This document shows, in pieces, positions 7,016-14,870 of a stretch of 33,109 nt of DNA. Source of the DNA: Reyranella sp. GTDB lineage: Bacteria > Pseudomonadota > Alphaproteobacteria > Reyranellales > Reyranellaceae. How positions within the stretch are numbered: the stretch's first letter is position 1; every line of letters begins with the position of its first letter. The DNA lies in NCBI GenBank assembly GCA_019745575.1, contig JAIETA010000163.1:1-33109 (forward strand). Reading direction: 5' to 3'. The position numbers and the translations under genes were made by a program. Under the pieces are notes generated by a model that saw nothing but the letters and a program-made list of their open reading frames with translations, searched no databases and was not told the origin of the DNA.

Positions 7016-7056
7016 GGTGCACGCGGTGCGTGTCGAAACCCGACACGCCGTGCACC
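7016..7056 (+). promoter_or_regulatory. Long hairpin just upstream of the ribosome binding site of the 7075 gene
   Basis: The left arm 7016-7035 and right arm 7041-7056 pair over 16 bp with a 4-nt bulge (7024-7027) and an AAACC loop (7036-7040). The innermost part is GCGTGTCG-AAACC-CGACACGC. It ends 6 nt before the strong AAGGAGG (7063-7069), so it would be close enough to affect translation or mRNA stability, or to be a DNA operator. Confidence 0.5.
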
Positions 7057-7074
7057 TGCGAGAAGGAGGGAGCG

Positions 7075-7335
7075 ATGGCCGTGAGTTTCTTCTTCGCCAA
7101 CCCGAGCTGGCAGGCCAATGGGACGGTCAACTGGTGGTTCGACGTCGGCGACAGGGACAATTTCTGGAGTGTTTCGGTGCGGCCTTTCCAGGCGAACGAC
7201 CGCGTTCGTCTGGAAGGCGGCATAGACTCGATCTCGGACAACAACCTGAAGCAGCGCACCGAATTCAGGGTCACGATGACCGCCAGCGGGGGCGGCGGGC
7301 TCGTCAAGCTGACGGCGATTAGGGTGACGCCATGA
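7075..7335 (+). CDS. Unrecognised 86-residue protein, probably beta-rich
   Basis: The start at ATG 7075 is fixed by AAGGAGGG 5-11 nt upstream; the frame's earlier ATG at 6937 has no such signal. The protein is short, without signal peptide or cysteines, with alternating hydrophobic and polar residues and many aromatics (SFFFANPSWQANG, VNWWFDVGDRDNFWSV) and a Gly-rich turn near residue 74. This pattern suggests a small beta-sandwich. I do not recognise the family. Its stop overlaps the next start (ATGA at 7332-7335), so the two are translationally coupled and probably act together. A large hairpin precedes the ribosome binding site. Confidence 0.75.
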   Translation: MAVSFFFANPSWQANGTVNWWFDVGDRDNFWSVSVRPFQANDRVRLEGGIDSISDNNLKQRTEFRVTMTASGGGGLVKLTAIRVTP

Positions 7336-7565
7336 AACTCTATGTCGTTCATGATGCGCGTGGGCGCATCCGCGCCGCCACGATGGTGGCAGGAGAAAAC
7401 GAGGCCGTGCTGTGCGGGCCGCTGCCGGGCAGGGGCCAGAAGGCGGCCGAGATCGAGGTTGCCCGAGAGCATCGCGAGTTCGGGCTCGAAAAGCTCTGCA
7501 CGTCCTTCCGTGTCGACACGCGTGGCGACCGGCCGCGGCTCGTCGAGGTCGCGAAACGGCGCTGA
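7332..7565 (+). CDS. Unrecognised 77-residue protein coupled to the 7075 gene
   Basis: Starts inside the stop of the preceding gene (ATGA). It begins MKLYVVHDARGRIRAA, then alternates basic and acidic residues (AAEIEVAREHREFGLEKL), with one Cys in LEKLCTSFRVD. There is no signal peptide or membrane segment. The first 30 residues look like two beta strands with a turn. The family is not recognised; tight coupling suggests a partner of the 7075 protein. It is convergent with the SOUL gene, whose stop lies 26 nt away. Confidence 0.7.
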   Translation: MKLYVVHDARGRIRAATMVAGENEAVLCGPLPGRGQKAAEIEVAREHREFGLEKLCTSFRVDTRGDRPRLVEVAKRR

Positions 7566-7590
7566 GGGTGCGGGAGCCCACGTCGCCCGC

Positions 7591-8232
7591 TCAGGGCGTC
7601 CGCGCCGCCACCGGCACCGAGACCTCGTTGCGCCGCAGCCAGGGCAGCGTCCACGGCGGATCGTAGAACCATGCCGAGGCGGGCCCGTCGGCGCGCCACG
7701 ACGCGGCCGCCATGGCCTCCAGCAGGGCTCGCTCTTTCGCGGCGACGGCGGCGGCCGAGCGGTCGCCGGAGAAGCGCAGGACGGCCACCTGTTGGGCCGG
7801 CACCTCGACGATCTGGACGGCGGAGTCGTTCGGCCGCGGCAGGGTGGCCAGGGTGTAGCGGCCGGGCATGAAGAAGCGGATGCGCCAGCGTCCAGGGGCC
7901 ACGCTCTCCTGCGCCACCGGCGCCGTCATGGCGATCGGCTCGGACGTCTGCGCCACCGGGGCGGTCATGGCGATGTCCTGCCGCGCCGTGTTGCCGCCGA
8001 AGATGTAGGCCGCCAGCCGCCGGAAGCCCTCGTTGCGGGCCGCCTCCTCGTCGCCCTCGACGAAGGTCTCGGCGGCGAGCCGCGGGCCGTAGGTCCGGAC
8101 CTCGATCTCGCCGAGCCTTGTGTCGACCGTGTAGGGCGGCTCCTCGGTGCCGCCGCGCACGCCCACCACCGAGCAGCCCGCCACCGCGAGGCCGGACAGC
8201 AGCGCCATCGCCTTGTTCATCAGGCTCCCCAT
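7591..8232 (-). CDS. SOUL heme-binding family lipoprotein
   Basis: A 213-residue protein from ATG 8232, which overlaps the MAPEG stop (TGATG); ATG 8220, preceded by GGGGAG, is a good alternative giving 209 residues. The N-terminus has a signal peptide with lipobox LAVAGC, so it is likely a lipoprotein facing the periplasm. SOUL features are the early YTVDTRLGEIEVRTYGPRL, then EGFRRLAAYIFGGN, a doubled IAMTAPVAQ, the late WRIRFFMPGRYTLATLP and VAVLRFSGD. The family binds heme or porphyrins in some members; the physiological role here is unknown. It is co-transcribed with a MAPEG gene. Confidence 0.88.
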   Translation of the reverse strand: MGSLMNKAMALLSGLAVAGCSVVGVRGGTEEPPYTVDTRLGEIEVRTYGPRLAAETFVEGDEEAARNEGFRRLAAYIFGGNTARQDIAMTAPVAQTSEPIAMTAPVAQESVAPGRWRIRFFMPGRYTLATLPRPNDSAVQIVEVPAQQVAVLRFSGDRSAAAVAAKERALLEAMAAASWRADGPASAWFYDPPWTLPWLRRNEVSVPVAARTP

Positions 8233-8636
8233 CAGACGACTCCGCTGCCGAGCTTGGTGAGGGCGCCCCACAGGCAGGCGGCGGCCGCGATGCCGATCAT
8301 CCAGAAAGTCGCCACGACCCCGGCGACGCGGAAGGCGAAGTTTTCCCGGGGCTGCGACATGCCGGCGGCGTGCGCCAGCCGGCCCGCCACCAGGGCGATG
8401 CCGAGCCCGTGCAGCAGCCAGGCGTTGGTGCCGAGGCTTTCCGCCAGCGCCAGCAGCAGGAGCGCCAGCGGCACGTACTCGGCGAAGTTGGCGTGCACGC
8501 GCATGCACCGCGCGAGGACGGCATCGCCGCCGTCGCCCACCGCGACGCGCGCCCCGCGGCGGGCGCGGATGACCCGGCTCGACAACAGCAGGAAGAGGGG
8601 TGCCAGCAGGCTGGCGTAGAGGGCGGCGATGGGCAC
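8232..8636 (-). CDS. MAPEG-family membrane protein
   Basis: A 134-residue integral membrane protein with GTG start at 8636 and an AAGGA Shine-Dalgarno about 10 nt upstream. It has about four hydrophobic helices: PIAALYASLLAPLFLLLS, YVPLALLLLALAES, LLHGLGIALVAGRLAHA and VAGVVATFWMIGIAAAACL. MAPEG hallmarks are RCMRVHANFAEYVPL and the later GRLAHAAGM. The family includes glutathione-dependent transferases; bacterial members are mostly of unknown substrate. The stop overlaps the SOUL start by one base, so the two are translationally coupled. Confidence 0.88.
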   Translation of the reverse strand: MPIAALYASLLAPLFLLLSSRVIRARRGARVAVGDGGDAVLARCMRVHANFAEYVPLALLLLALAESLGTNAWLLHGLGIALVAGRLAHAAGMSQPRENFAFRVAGVVATFWMIGIAAAACLWGALTKLGSGVV

Positions 8637-8804
8637 GCGCAGAAAGTCCTTCGGTCGGTCACTGGCGCCGGCGGCGCGGCCAGCCTCCTTAGACGCGGCA
8701 AGCGGCGCGGCGGATCAATCGACGGTGCCGGGAGGCGGGATCGGCCCTTGCCGACGCGCGGGCGGCGGGAGGACGATCGACGGATCAACCGGAGGGCCGT
8801 TGCC

Positions 8805-9014
8805 ATGGCACGCGTGAAGTGGAGCGACCGGCCGCGCACCCATCGCGGGGCGATCATCGGGGCGTTCGCGGGCATGGCCATGGCGGCCGTCGCGGTCTTC
8901 GAATATGCCGTCCACGGCAGCCTATTCGATCGCTACCTGATCATGGTGACCGGCCTGCTGGTCGGCGGCGGCGTGGGCGCGCTGATCGCCAGGGTGACCG
9001 CGCCGCGACCTTGA
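8805..9014 (+). CDS. Small two-helix membrane protein, unrecognised
   Basis: A 69-residue protein from ATG 8805, with GGAGG 9 nt upstream. A basic N-terminus (MARVKWSDRPRTHRG) leads to two transmembrane helices, GAIIGAFAGMAMAAVAVF (15-32) and YLIMVTGLLVGGGVGALIA (44-62), with many small residues that could favour helix packing. No function can be assigned. It is divergent from the MAPEG gene. The 168 bp between them show nothing I can name. Confidence 0.65.
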   Translation: MARVKWSDRPRTHRGAIIGAFAGMAMAAVAVFEYAVHGSLFDRYLIMVTGLLVGGGVGALIARVTAPRP

Positions 9015-9039
9015 CCGCCTTACCCTTATAGGGTAGTCG
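9011..9039 (+). promoter_or_regulatory. mqsRA promoter with MqsA-type operator
   Basis: The palindrome TACCCT-TAT-AGGGTA (9021-9035) resembles the E. coli MqsA operator (AACCT-N3-AGGTT) in arm pattern and spacing. It sits between TTGACC (9011-9016, -35-like) and a weak -10 position 17 nt later (9034-9039). Binding there would block RNA polymerase, giving the usual autorepression by antitoxin. Confidence 0.65.
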
Positions 9040-9046
9040 GGGCGAG

Positions 9047-9349
9047 GTGGAAAAGCGCACACTGCACTACGATCTGGCCCGCATCCAGGCGGATGTGCGG
9101 CGGCTCGGCGCGGCGGCGTTCACCAGGACCGCCCTCGACGGCGGCCGGGCAATGGGCCTCACGTCGGCGGAGATGCTCGGGGTGATCGCCGCGCTGTCGC
9201 GGCGCGAGTTCTACAAGTCGATGACGAGCTATGCCGACCACCGCGTATGGCAGGACGTCTATCACGCACCGACGCCGGTGCGGAAAGAGGCCTACATCAA
9301 GGTGACCCTGCGCGACGGCGCGCCGGTGATCCAGTTCAAGGAGAGGTGA
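9047..9349 (+). CDS. mqsR: MqsR-family toxin (mRNA interferase)
   Basis: A 100-residue protein with GTG start at 9047, chosen because the product begins MEKRTLHYDL, like E. coli MqsR (MEKRTPHTRL). The conserved stretch REFYKSMTSYADHRVWQDVY is followed by AYIKVTLRDGAPVIQFKER. The active-site residues of MqsR fall at K57, Q69 and Y83, so the toxin looks intact. It is a ribonuclease of RelE-like fold that cuts mRNA, mainly at GCU in E. coli. It is the first gene of a two-gene operon; the antitoxin gene begins one base after its stop. The Shine-Dalgarno is weak, which may keep toxin levels low. Confidence 0.92.
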   Translation: MEKRTLHYDLARIQADVRRLGAAAFTRTALDGGRAMGLTSAEMLGVIAALSRREFYKSMTSYADHRVWQDVYHAPTPVRKEAYIKVTLRDGAPVIQFKER

Positions 9350-9350
9350 G

Positions 9351-9752
9351 ATGCCACGGCGCTGCCCGAACTGCGACTCGCGCAAGGCGATGAAGCGTTT
9401 CGAAAACGGGACCTTCACGATCGGGCATGCCGGACTGGAAACGACGGTCGACGGTCTGTCGGGATGGCGTTGCGCGGCCTGCGACGAAGTCGAATTCGAC
9501 GCGAGAAGCGCCAAGCGCTATGCCGCGGCCGGCGACAGGCTGGTGCTACAGGATCGCGAGCGGCAGCGCCGGGAAGTCCGTCGCATCCGGCGCAAGCTCG
9601 GCCTCAGTCAGGTCGCGGCCGCCCGCCTCACGGGCGGCGGCCACAACGCCTTCTCGCGCTACGAGCGCGGCGAGGCGGTGCCGCTGCCGGCGGTGGTCAA
9701 CCTGCTGCGGCTGCTCGACAAGCATCCGGAACTTCTGAAGGAGCTGGCGTAG
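9351..9752 (+). CDS. mqsA: MqsA-family antitoxin and repressor
   Basis: A 133-residue protein, one base after mqsR, with GGAGAGGTG before the ATG. The N-terminal zinc site has C5 and C8 (RCPNCDS) plus C41 and C44 (WRCAACDE). The C-terminal helix-turn-helix begins at LGLSQVAAARLTGGG and contains NAFSRYERGEAVP, whose N99 and R103 match the base-reading residues of E. coli MqsA. The tail LLRLLDKHPELLKEL is also like E. coli. It neutralises MqsR through the zinc domain and represses the operon at the palindrome 9021-9035. Confidence 0.93.
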   Translation: MPRRCPNCDSRKAMKRFENGTFTIGHAGLETTVDGLSGWRCAACDEVEFDARSAKRYAAAGDRLVLQDRERQRREVRRIRRKLGLSQVAAARLTGGGHNAFSRYERGEAVPLPAVVNLLRLLDKHPELLKELA

Positions 9753-9795
9753 AAGTCAGGCCGGACGCAACGGCCGCCGCACAACTCCAAGCCAC

Positions 9796-11013
9796 TCACT
9801 CCGCCGCGCGCACGGCCTGCGCCGCCGGCGCGATCGCCTTCATCGTGCCGCCGTAGCGGTCGGTGAAGGCGGTGGTGTCGATCTCGTCGAGCACGATCTC
9901 GCGGTTCAGGACCTTTTCCTTCCAACTCAGCAGCTTGGGGTGCGCCGCCTGGAACTCAGGCATCACTTCCTGCGCGAACAGTTCCAGCGATTCGCAGATG
10001 TCCTCGTGCCGGTTCTTGCCGGCCTGGTTCAGGAGCACCACCTGGTCGATGTTCGATTCCTGGAACTTCTTCAGCTTGCGCCGGATCGTGTCGGGCGAGC
10101 CGATCAGGCCGCCGCGCAGCGAGGCCGCGTGCGCCTCCGGGTTGGCCTTCTTCCACTTCTCGTATTCTTCCCACATGTTGACCGTGCCGGCGGGCGGGCG
10201 GCGGCGGTCGGCGGACTGGCCGTAGAAGCGCAACGCGAACTGGAAGAAGGTGTCGCCGTCGGCCCGCGCGCGCGCCTCCTCGTCGGTCTTGGCGCACATG
10301 AAGAAGCTCACCAGGGCGATGTTGGGGTTGGTGCGGTAGTCGGCGAGCTTCTTCTGCCGCTTCACGAAGGCGTTGTAGTAGGCGTGCACCCAGGCGTGCG
10401 CCGCGTCGGCCGAGACGAACTGGAAGCCGAGCGCGCCCATGCCCCATTCGCCGGCCTTGGTGAGCGTCTGGAGCTGCGAGCAGGCGACCCACAGCGGCGG
10501 GTGCGGCTTCTGCAGCGGCTTGGGCACCACCATGCGCAGCGGAATGTTCCAGGTCTTGCCCGCGTGCTCGCTGGGGCCGTCCTTGAACATCGGCAGGATG
10601 GCGCGCACGGCCTCTTCGAAGATCTCGCGCTTGTTCTCCATGGTGACGCCGAACGGTTCCAGCTCGGTGATGGACGCGCTCTCGCCCATGCCGAACTCGC
10701 AGCGACCGTTGGACAGGAGATCGAGCGTGGCCACGCGCTCGGCGACGCGGGTCGGGTGGTTGGTCGTCACCTGGAAGATGCCGTGGCCGAGCCGGATGTT
10801 CTTCGTCCGCTGGCTGGCGGCGGCGAGGAAGGATTCGGGCGAGGGCGAGTGCGAGTACTCTTCCAGGAAGTGATGCTCGACCTGCCAGGCGTGGTCGTAG
10901 CCCAGGCGGTCGGCCAGCTCGATCTGGTCGAGCGCGTTCTGGTAGAGCCGGTGCTCGTCGCCGGGATGCCAGGGCCGGGGCAGCTGCAGCTCGTAGAAGA
11001 TACCGAATTTCAT
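9796..11013 (-). CDS. LLM-class flavin-dependent oxidoreductase
   Basis: A 405-residue bacterial-luciferase-like monooxygenase. The start is at ATG 11013 because GGAGGA lies 6 nt upstream; the earlier in-frame ATG is unsupported. Family features include MKFGIFYELQLPRPW at the N-terminus, GYDHAWQVEHHFLEEYSHSPSPESFLAA in pieces, IRLGHGIFQVTTNHPTRVAE, and GRCEFGMGESASITELEPFG. A C-terminal part ends with LIGSPDTIRRKL. The TIM-barrel enzyme uses reduced FMN and oxygen; the substrate is unknown. It lies 186 nt downstream of IorAB on the same strand, with a hairpin and repeat between, so it is likely a separate transcript. Confidence 0.9.
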   Translation of the reverse strand: MKFGIFYELQLPRPWHPGDEHRLYQNALDQIELADRLGYDHAWQVEHHFLEEYSHSPSPESFLAAASQRTKNIRLGHGIFQVTTNHPTRVAERVATLDLLSNGRCEFGMGESASITELEPFGVTMENKREIFEEAVRAILPMFKDGPSEHAGKTWNIPLRMVVPKPLQKPHPPLWVACSQLQTLTKAGEWGMGALGFQFVSADAAHAWVHAYYNAFVKRQKKLADYRTNPNIALVSFFMCAKTDEEARARADGDTFFQFALRFYGQSADRRRPPAGTVNMWEEYEKWKKANPEAHAASLRGGLIGSPDTIRRKLKKFQESNIDQVVLLNQAGKNRHEDICESLELFAQEVMPEFQAAHPKLLSWKEKVLNREIVLDEIDTTAFTDRYGGTMKAIAPAAQAVRAAE

Positions 11014-11110
11014 GGCGCGTCCTCCGGGGAGGAGCATGCCGGCAAATTCGTCGGGCGCAAGCGGCCGGGCGAAGGCGTTTCGCTGGAAGAGACGGCCTCG
11101 CGCCTCATGC

Positions 11111-11132
11111 TCTTCCGGACCGCGCGCGTCTC
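11111..11132. repeat. Second copy of the TCTTCCGGACC repeat core
   Basis: These 22 bases match 6061-6082 with one difference (G for A at 11128). Flanking bases also recall the other element (CTCATG on both sides). It lies in the 186-bp gap between IorAB and the LLM gene. Here the copy is not part of the same 13-bp hairpin, because the left arm differs. Confidence 0.55.
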
Positions 11133-11170
11133 GCGCGCCTCATGATCAAGGCGCCTGAGAATGCGCCGGA

Positions 11171-11187
11171 GCGGGCGGGCCGCCCGC
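11171..11187 (-). terminator. Hairpin after IorAB (candidate terminator, no U-tract)
   Basis: GCGGGCGG-G-CCGCCCGC is a near-perfect palindrome 12 nt past the IorAB stop codon. GC-rich stems without a T-run are common ends in high-GC genomes, but termination is inferred from position only. Confidence 0.35.
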
Positions 11188-11199
11188 GGTCCGTATGAG

Positions 11200-14100
11200 C
11201 TACTCCGCCGCCGCCTTCATCGCTTCCGGGTTGCGCCACTGGTGCAGCAACTCGGCTTCCTTCTTCTTCGCCTTCGCGAGATGCGCGTCCTTGACGTGGC
11301 CGTAGCCTTTTATGTCGTCTGGGATCGACGCCAGTTTGATCGCCAGGGCGTGGTTGGCGGGCGACAGGCCTTTTAGCAGCTCCGCCACCAGCGCCTCGTA
11401 CTGGCCGATCAGGGCGCGCTCGGTCCGCCGCTCCTCGGTGTAGCCGAAGATGTCGAAGCGGGTGCCGCGCAGCCCTTTTAGCCTGGCCAGCATCTTGAAG
11501 GCGGGCAGCATCCAGGCGCCGAACTCCTGCTTGATCAGGTGGCCGGTCTGCGGATCGCGCTGGGCGAACAGCGGCGGCGCCAGGTGGAATTTGAGCTTGT
11601 AGGCGCCCTCGAACTGGCCGGACAGCTGGGCCTCGAACGCGGCATCGGCATAAAGCCGCGCCACTTCGTACTCGTCCTTGTAGCTCAGAAGCTTGGAATA
11701 ACAGCGCGCCACGACTTCAGCCAAACCGGTGAGGCCGATCTTCTGTTCGGCCGCACGCACTTTCTCGACCAGCGCCTTGTAGCGTTGGGCGAGGGCTTCG
11801 TTCTGGTAGCCGGCGAGGTGCTTCATCCGGACGGCCACGATTTCGTCGAGCGTTTTGGCGAGGCGGGTGAAGGGAACCACCGTTGCGGGCGGGGCCGCCA
11901 GCTTCTCGACCGCGGCGCGGTCGGCGGCGGCGCGGCGGCCCCAGCGGAAGGCCGCGGTGTTCATGGCGACGGCGGCGCCGTTCAGCTCGATCGCCTGCTC
12001 CAGCGCCTCGTGGCCGGCCGGGATCAGGCCCTGCTGGTAGGCATAGCCCAGCATGAACATGTTGGTGGCGATGGAATCGCCCATCAGGCCGGTGGCGAGG
12101 CCGGTGGCGTCGAGGAAGTCGCAGGCCGCCGCGCCGGCCGCCGCTTCGATCGAGAGTCTTAGCGTGTGCGAGGGGAAGGCGATGTCGGGATGGCGGGTGA
12201 ACTCGCCGGTGATGGTCTCGTGCGTGTTCACGATGGCGCGCGACGCGCCGGTTTCCAGCCGGGCCAGCGCGTCGGCACTGGCGCTCACCACGAGGTCGCA
12301 GCCCAGCAGCAGGTCGGCGCCGCCGGCGCCCAGTCGAACGGCATGCAACGCCTCGGGCGTGGCGCCCAGACGCACATGGCTGATCACCGCGCCGCCCTTC
12401 TGCGCCATGCCGAGCTGGTCGAGCACGGTGACGCCCTTGCCTTCTATGTGCGCGGCCACGCCCAGGATGGCGCCGATGGTGACGACACCCGTGCCGCCGA
12501 TGCCGGTGATCAGCACGCCGTATGGCTTGTCGGCGAGTGCGGGCAGGGTGGGCGCGGGCGGCATCTCGGGCTCGGCCTTGTCAGCGGCGGCTGCCGCCGG
12601 CTTGCCGGCCTTTCCCCCCATGGACTGGCCTTTGCGCAGGCTGCCGCCCTCGACCGTGACGAAGGAGGGGCAGAAGCCTTTCAGGCACGAGAAATCCTTG
12701 TTGCAGGACGACTGGTCGATGGCCCGCTTGGAGCCGAACTCGGTCGCGACCGGCGTGACCGACAGGCAGTTGGACTGCACCGAACAGTCGCCGCAGCCCT
12801 CGCACACCGCCTGGTTGATCAGCACGCGCTTGGCCGGGTCGGGATAGGTGCCGCGCTTGCGGCGGCGGCGCTTTTCGGCAGCACAGGTCTGGTCGTAGAT
12901 CAGGACCGAGACGCCCTTGTGCTCGCGCAAGCTCCTCTGGACCTCGTCGAGCTGGTCGCGGTGATGGAAGGTGACGCCCGGCGCCCATTCGGTGCCGACC
13001 GGATACTTGTGCGGCTCGTCGCTCACCAGGGCGATGCGGTCGACACCCTCGGCGCGGACCTGGCGGCTGATGCGCCACGGCGTCACGTCGCCGTCGTGCG
13101 GCTGGCCGCCGGTCATGGCGACGGCGTCGTTGTAGAGGATCTTGTAGGTGATGTTGGTCTTGGTCGCGATGGCGTGGCGGATCGCCAGGATGCCGGAGTG
13201 GAAATAGGTGCCGTCGCCCAGGTTCTGGAAGACGTGCGGCATGTCGGTGAACAGGCTGGCGCCGACCCACGGCACGCCCTCGGCGCCCATGTGGGTAAAA
13301 GTCCTGGTGTTGCGCTCCATGCCGATGGCCAGCGTGTGGCAACCGATGCCGGCCATCGCCATCGACCCGTCGGGCACCTTGGTCGAGGTGTTGTGCGGAC
13401 AGCCGGAGCAGAAATAGGGCACGCGGGCGAGGCCCGATTCGTTGCGCACCTGGCGGCCGGCGCGACGCTTTAGCGCCTCGAAGCGCTGCTTGCTGCGCTC
13501 GCCGAGGCCCGCGAGGCCGAAGCGGGCGACCAGGACCGAGGCGATCTCGAACGGCGTCAGCTCGCCGTCGCTCTTGAACAGGTGCTGGCCGCGCTCGTCG
13601 TGCTTGCCGACCACGACCGGGCGACGGCCGATCTCCATGTTGAACAGCGCGTCCTTCAGCTGCTGCTCGATCAGCGGCCGCTTCTCCTCGATCACCAGGA
13701 TCTCGCGCTTGCCGGCGGCGAAGGCTGCGGCGCCCTCTGTCTCGAGCGGCCACACCAGCCCCACCTTGTAGATGGCGAGCCCCAGCCGCTCGGCCTCGGC
13801 ATCGTCGATGCCGAGCTCGTCCAGCGCCTGGCGGACGTCGAGGTAGGACTTGCCCACCGTGACGATGCCGAAGCGCGCGTCGGCGCGGCCCATCATCAGC
13901 CGGTCGAGCCGGTTGGCGCGCCAGTAGGCAAGCGCCGCCGGAATCTTCACCTGGTAGACGCGGCGCTCCTGGCCCAGCCAGTCGTCGGGCCAGCGGATGT
14001 GCACGCCGTCGGCCGGCAGGTGATGGTCGGACGGGGTGTGGATTTCCAGGCGGTGCGGATCGACATGGACCGAGGCCGAGGAATCCACCGTCTCGCTCAG

Positions 14101-14700
14101 CACCTTGAAGCCGACCCAGAGGCCGGAATAGCGCGACATCTCGAAAGCGTGCAGGCCCCAGTCGAGATACTCCTGCACGCTGGCGGCATGGATCACCGGC
14201 ATGCCTGCGGCGATGAAGGCGGGCTCGCTCTGGTGCGCCACGGTCGAGGACTTGGCCATGTGGTCGTCGCCGGCCAGCGCCACGATGCCGCCGTACCTGG
14301 ACGTTCCGGCGTAGTTGGCGTGCTTGAGAACGTCGCCGGAGCGGTCGACGCCCGGGCCCTTGCCGTACCACATGCCGAACACGCCGTCGTAGCGCGCGCC
14401 GGGGTAGAGATGGATCTGCTGGGTGCCCCACAGCGCCGTGGCGGCGAGGTCCTCGTTGGTGCCGGGCTGGAAGCGGATGTGGTTCTTTTCGAGGAAGCGC
14501 TTGGCCTGCCACAGCGCCTGGTCGAAGCCGCCGAGCGGCGAGCCGCGATAGCCGCTGATGTAGGCGCCGGTGTTGAGGCCGGCGGCCAGGTCGCGCTGGC
14601 GCTGCATCATGGGCAGCCGGACCAGCGCCTGCGTGCCGGTCAGGTACACCCGGCCCGCGTCGAGCAGGTACTTGTCGTCCAGGGTCACCGCAAGGGTCAT
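11200..14700 (-). CDS. Indolepyruvate ferredoxin oxidoreductase, fused alpha-beta (IorAB type)
   Basis: A 1166-residue protein from ATG 14700, with GGGAGG 5 nt upstream. The N-terminal part carries the pyruvate-type substrate domain (TGAYISGYRGSPLGGFD). The ThDP domain follows, with QNLGDGTYFHSG near residue 495 and NDAVAMTGG. A ferredoxin-like centre has C633, C636, C639 and C645 (CEGCGDCSVQSNC), with more cysteines at 666, 672 and 677. After an Ala/Pro linker, the gamma/beta domain begins at about 727 (ITGIGGTGVV, later AQKGGAVISHVR). The enzyme decarboxylates aryl-2-oxo acids such as indolepyruvate to acyl-CoA while reducing ferredoxin. Fused forms of this length are typical of proteobacteria. 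The exact substrate cannot be read from sequence. Confidence 0.9.
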   Translation of the reverse strand: MTLAVTLDDKYLLDAGRVYLTGTQALVRLPMMQRQRDLAAGLNTGAYISGYRGSPLGGFDQALWQAKRFLEKNHIRFQPGTNEDLAATALWGTQQIHLYPGARYDGVFGMWYGKGPGVDRSGDVLKHANYAGTSRYGGIVALAGDDHMAKSSTVAHQSEPAFIAAGMPVIHAASVQEYLDWGLHAFEMSRYSGLWVGFKVLSETVDSSASVHVDPHRLEIHTPSDHHLPADGVHIRWPDDWLGQERRVYQVKIPAALAYWRANRLDRLMMGRADARFGIVTVGKSYLDVRQALDELGIDDAEAERLGLAIYKVGLVWPLETEGAAAFAAGKREILVIEEKRPLIEQQLKDALFNMEIGRRPVVVGKHDERGQHLFKSDGELTPFEIASVLVARFGLAGLGERSKQRFEALKRRAGRQVRNESGLARVPYFCSGCPHNTSTKVPDGSMAMAGIGCHTLAIGMERNTRTFTHMGAEGVPWVGASLFTDMPHVFQNLGDGTYFHSGILAIRHAIATKTNITYKILYNDAVAMTGGQPHDGDVTPWRISRQVRAEGVDRIALVSDEPHKYPVGTEWAPGVTFHHRDQLDEVQRSLREHKGVSVLIYDQTCAAEKRRRRKRGTYPDPAKRVLINQAVCEGCGDCSVQSNCLSVTPVATEFGSKRAIDQSSCNKDFSCLKGFCPSFVTVEGGSLRKGQSMGGKAGKPAAAAADKAEPEMPPAPTLPALADKPYGVLITGIGGTGVVTIGAILGVAAHIEGKGVTVLDQLGMAQKGGAVISHVRLGATPEALHAVRLGAGGADLLLGCDLVVSASADALARLETGASRAIVNTHETITGEFTRHPDIAFPSHTLRLSIEAAAGAAACDFLDATGLATGLMGDSIATNMFMLGYAYQQGLIPAGHEALEQAIELNGAAVAMNTAAFRWGRRAAADRAAVEKLAAPPATVVPFTRLAKTLDEIVAVRMKHLAGYQNEALAQRYKALVEKVRAAEQKIGLTGLAEVVARCYSKLLSYKDEYEVARLYADAAFEAQLSGQFEGAYKLKFHLAPPLFAQRDPQTGHLIKQEFGAWMLPAFKMLARLKGLRGTRFDIFGYTEERRTERALIGQYEALVAELLKGLSPANHALAIKLASIPDDIKGYGHVKDAHLAKAKKKEAELLHQWRNPEAMKAAAE

Positions 14701-14870
14701 GGCAACCTCCCTGTTTGTTATGTAGGGACCGTAGCGACAGATTCTTACGCCTTTCAATCGGGAACGCGCGCGGCGTGCAACAAAGACGTTTTGAAGACGC
14801 CGCGGCCCGCCGATCGTGCGCACCGTTTCAAGGTGTCGCCCGGGAATGAAATGTTGTAATCACCCGCCGC

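Noticed and set aside
10439-10873. Plus-strand ORFs opposite the LLM oxidoreductase
   Set aside because: Shadow frames of a clear minus-strand enzyme; no ribosome site or domain.
9940-11145. A 401-residue plus-strand ORF opposite the LLM gene
   Set aside because: Low-complexity Val/Leu/Arg/Gly composition typical of antisense frames in GC-rich genes.
12640-12850. Cysteine-rich segment of IorAB considered as a separate ferredoxin gene
   Set aside because: It is continuous and in frame with the ThDP and gamma domains, as in known fused enzymes.
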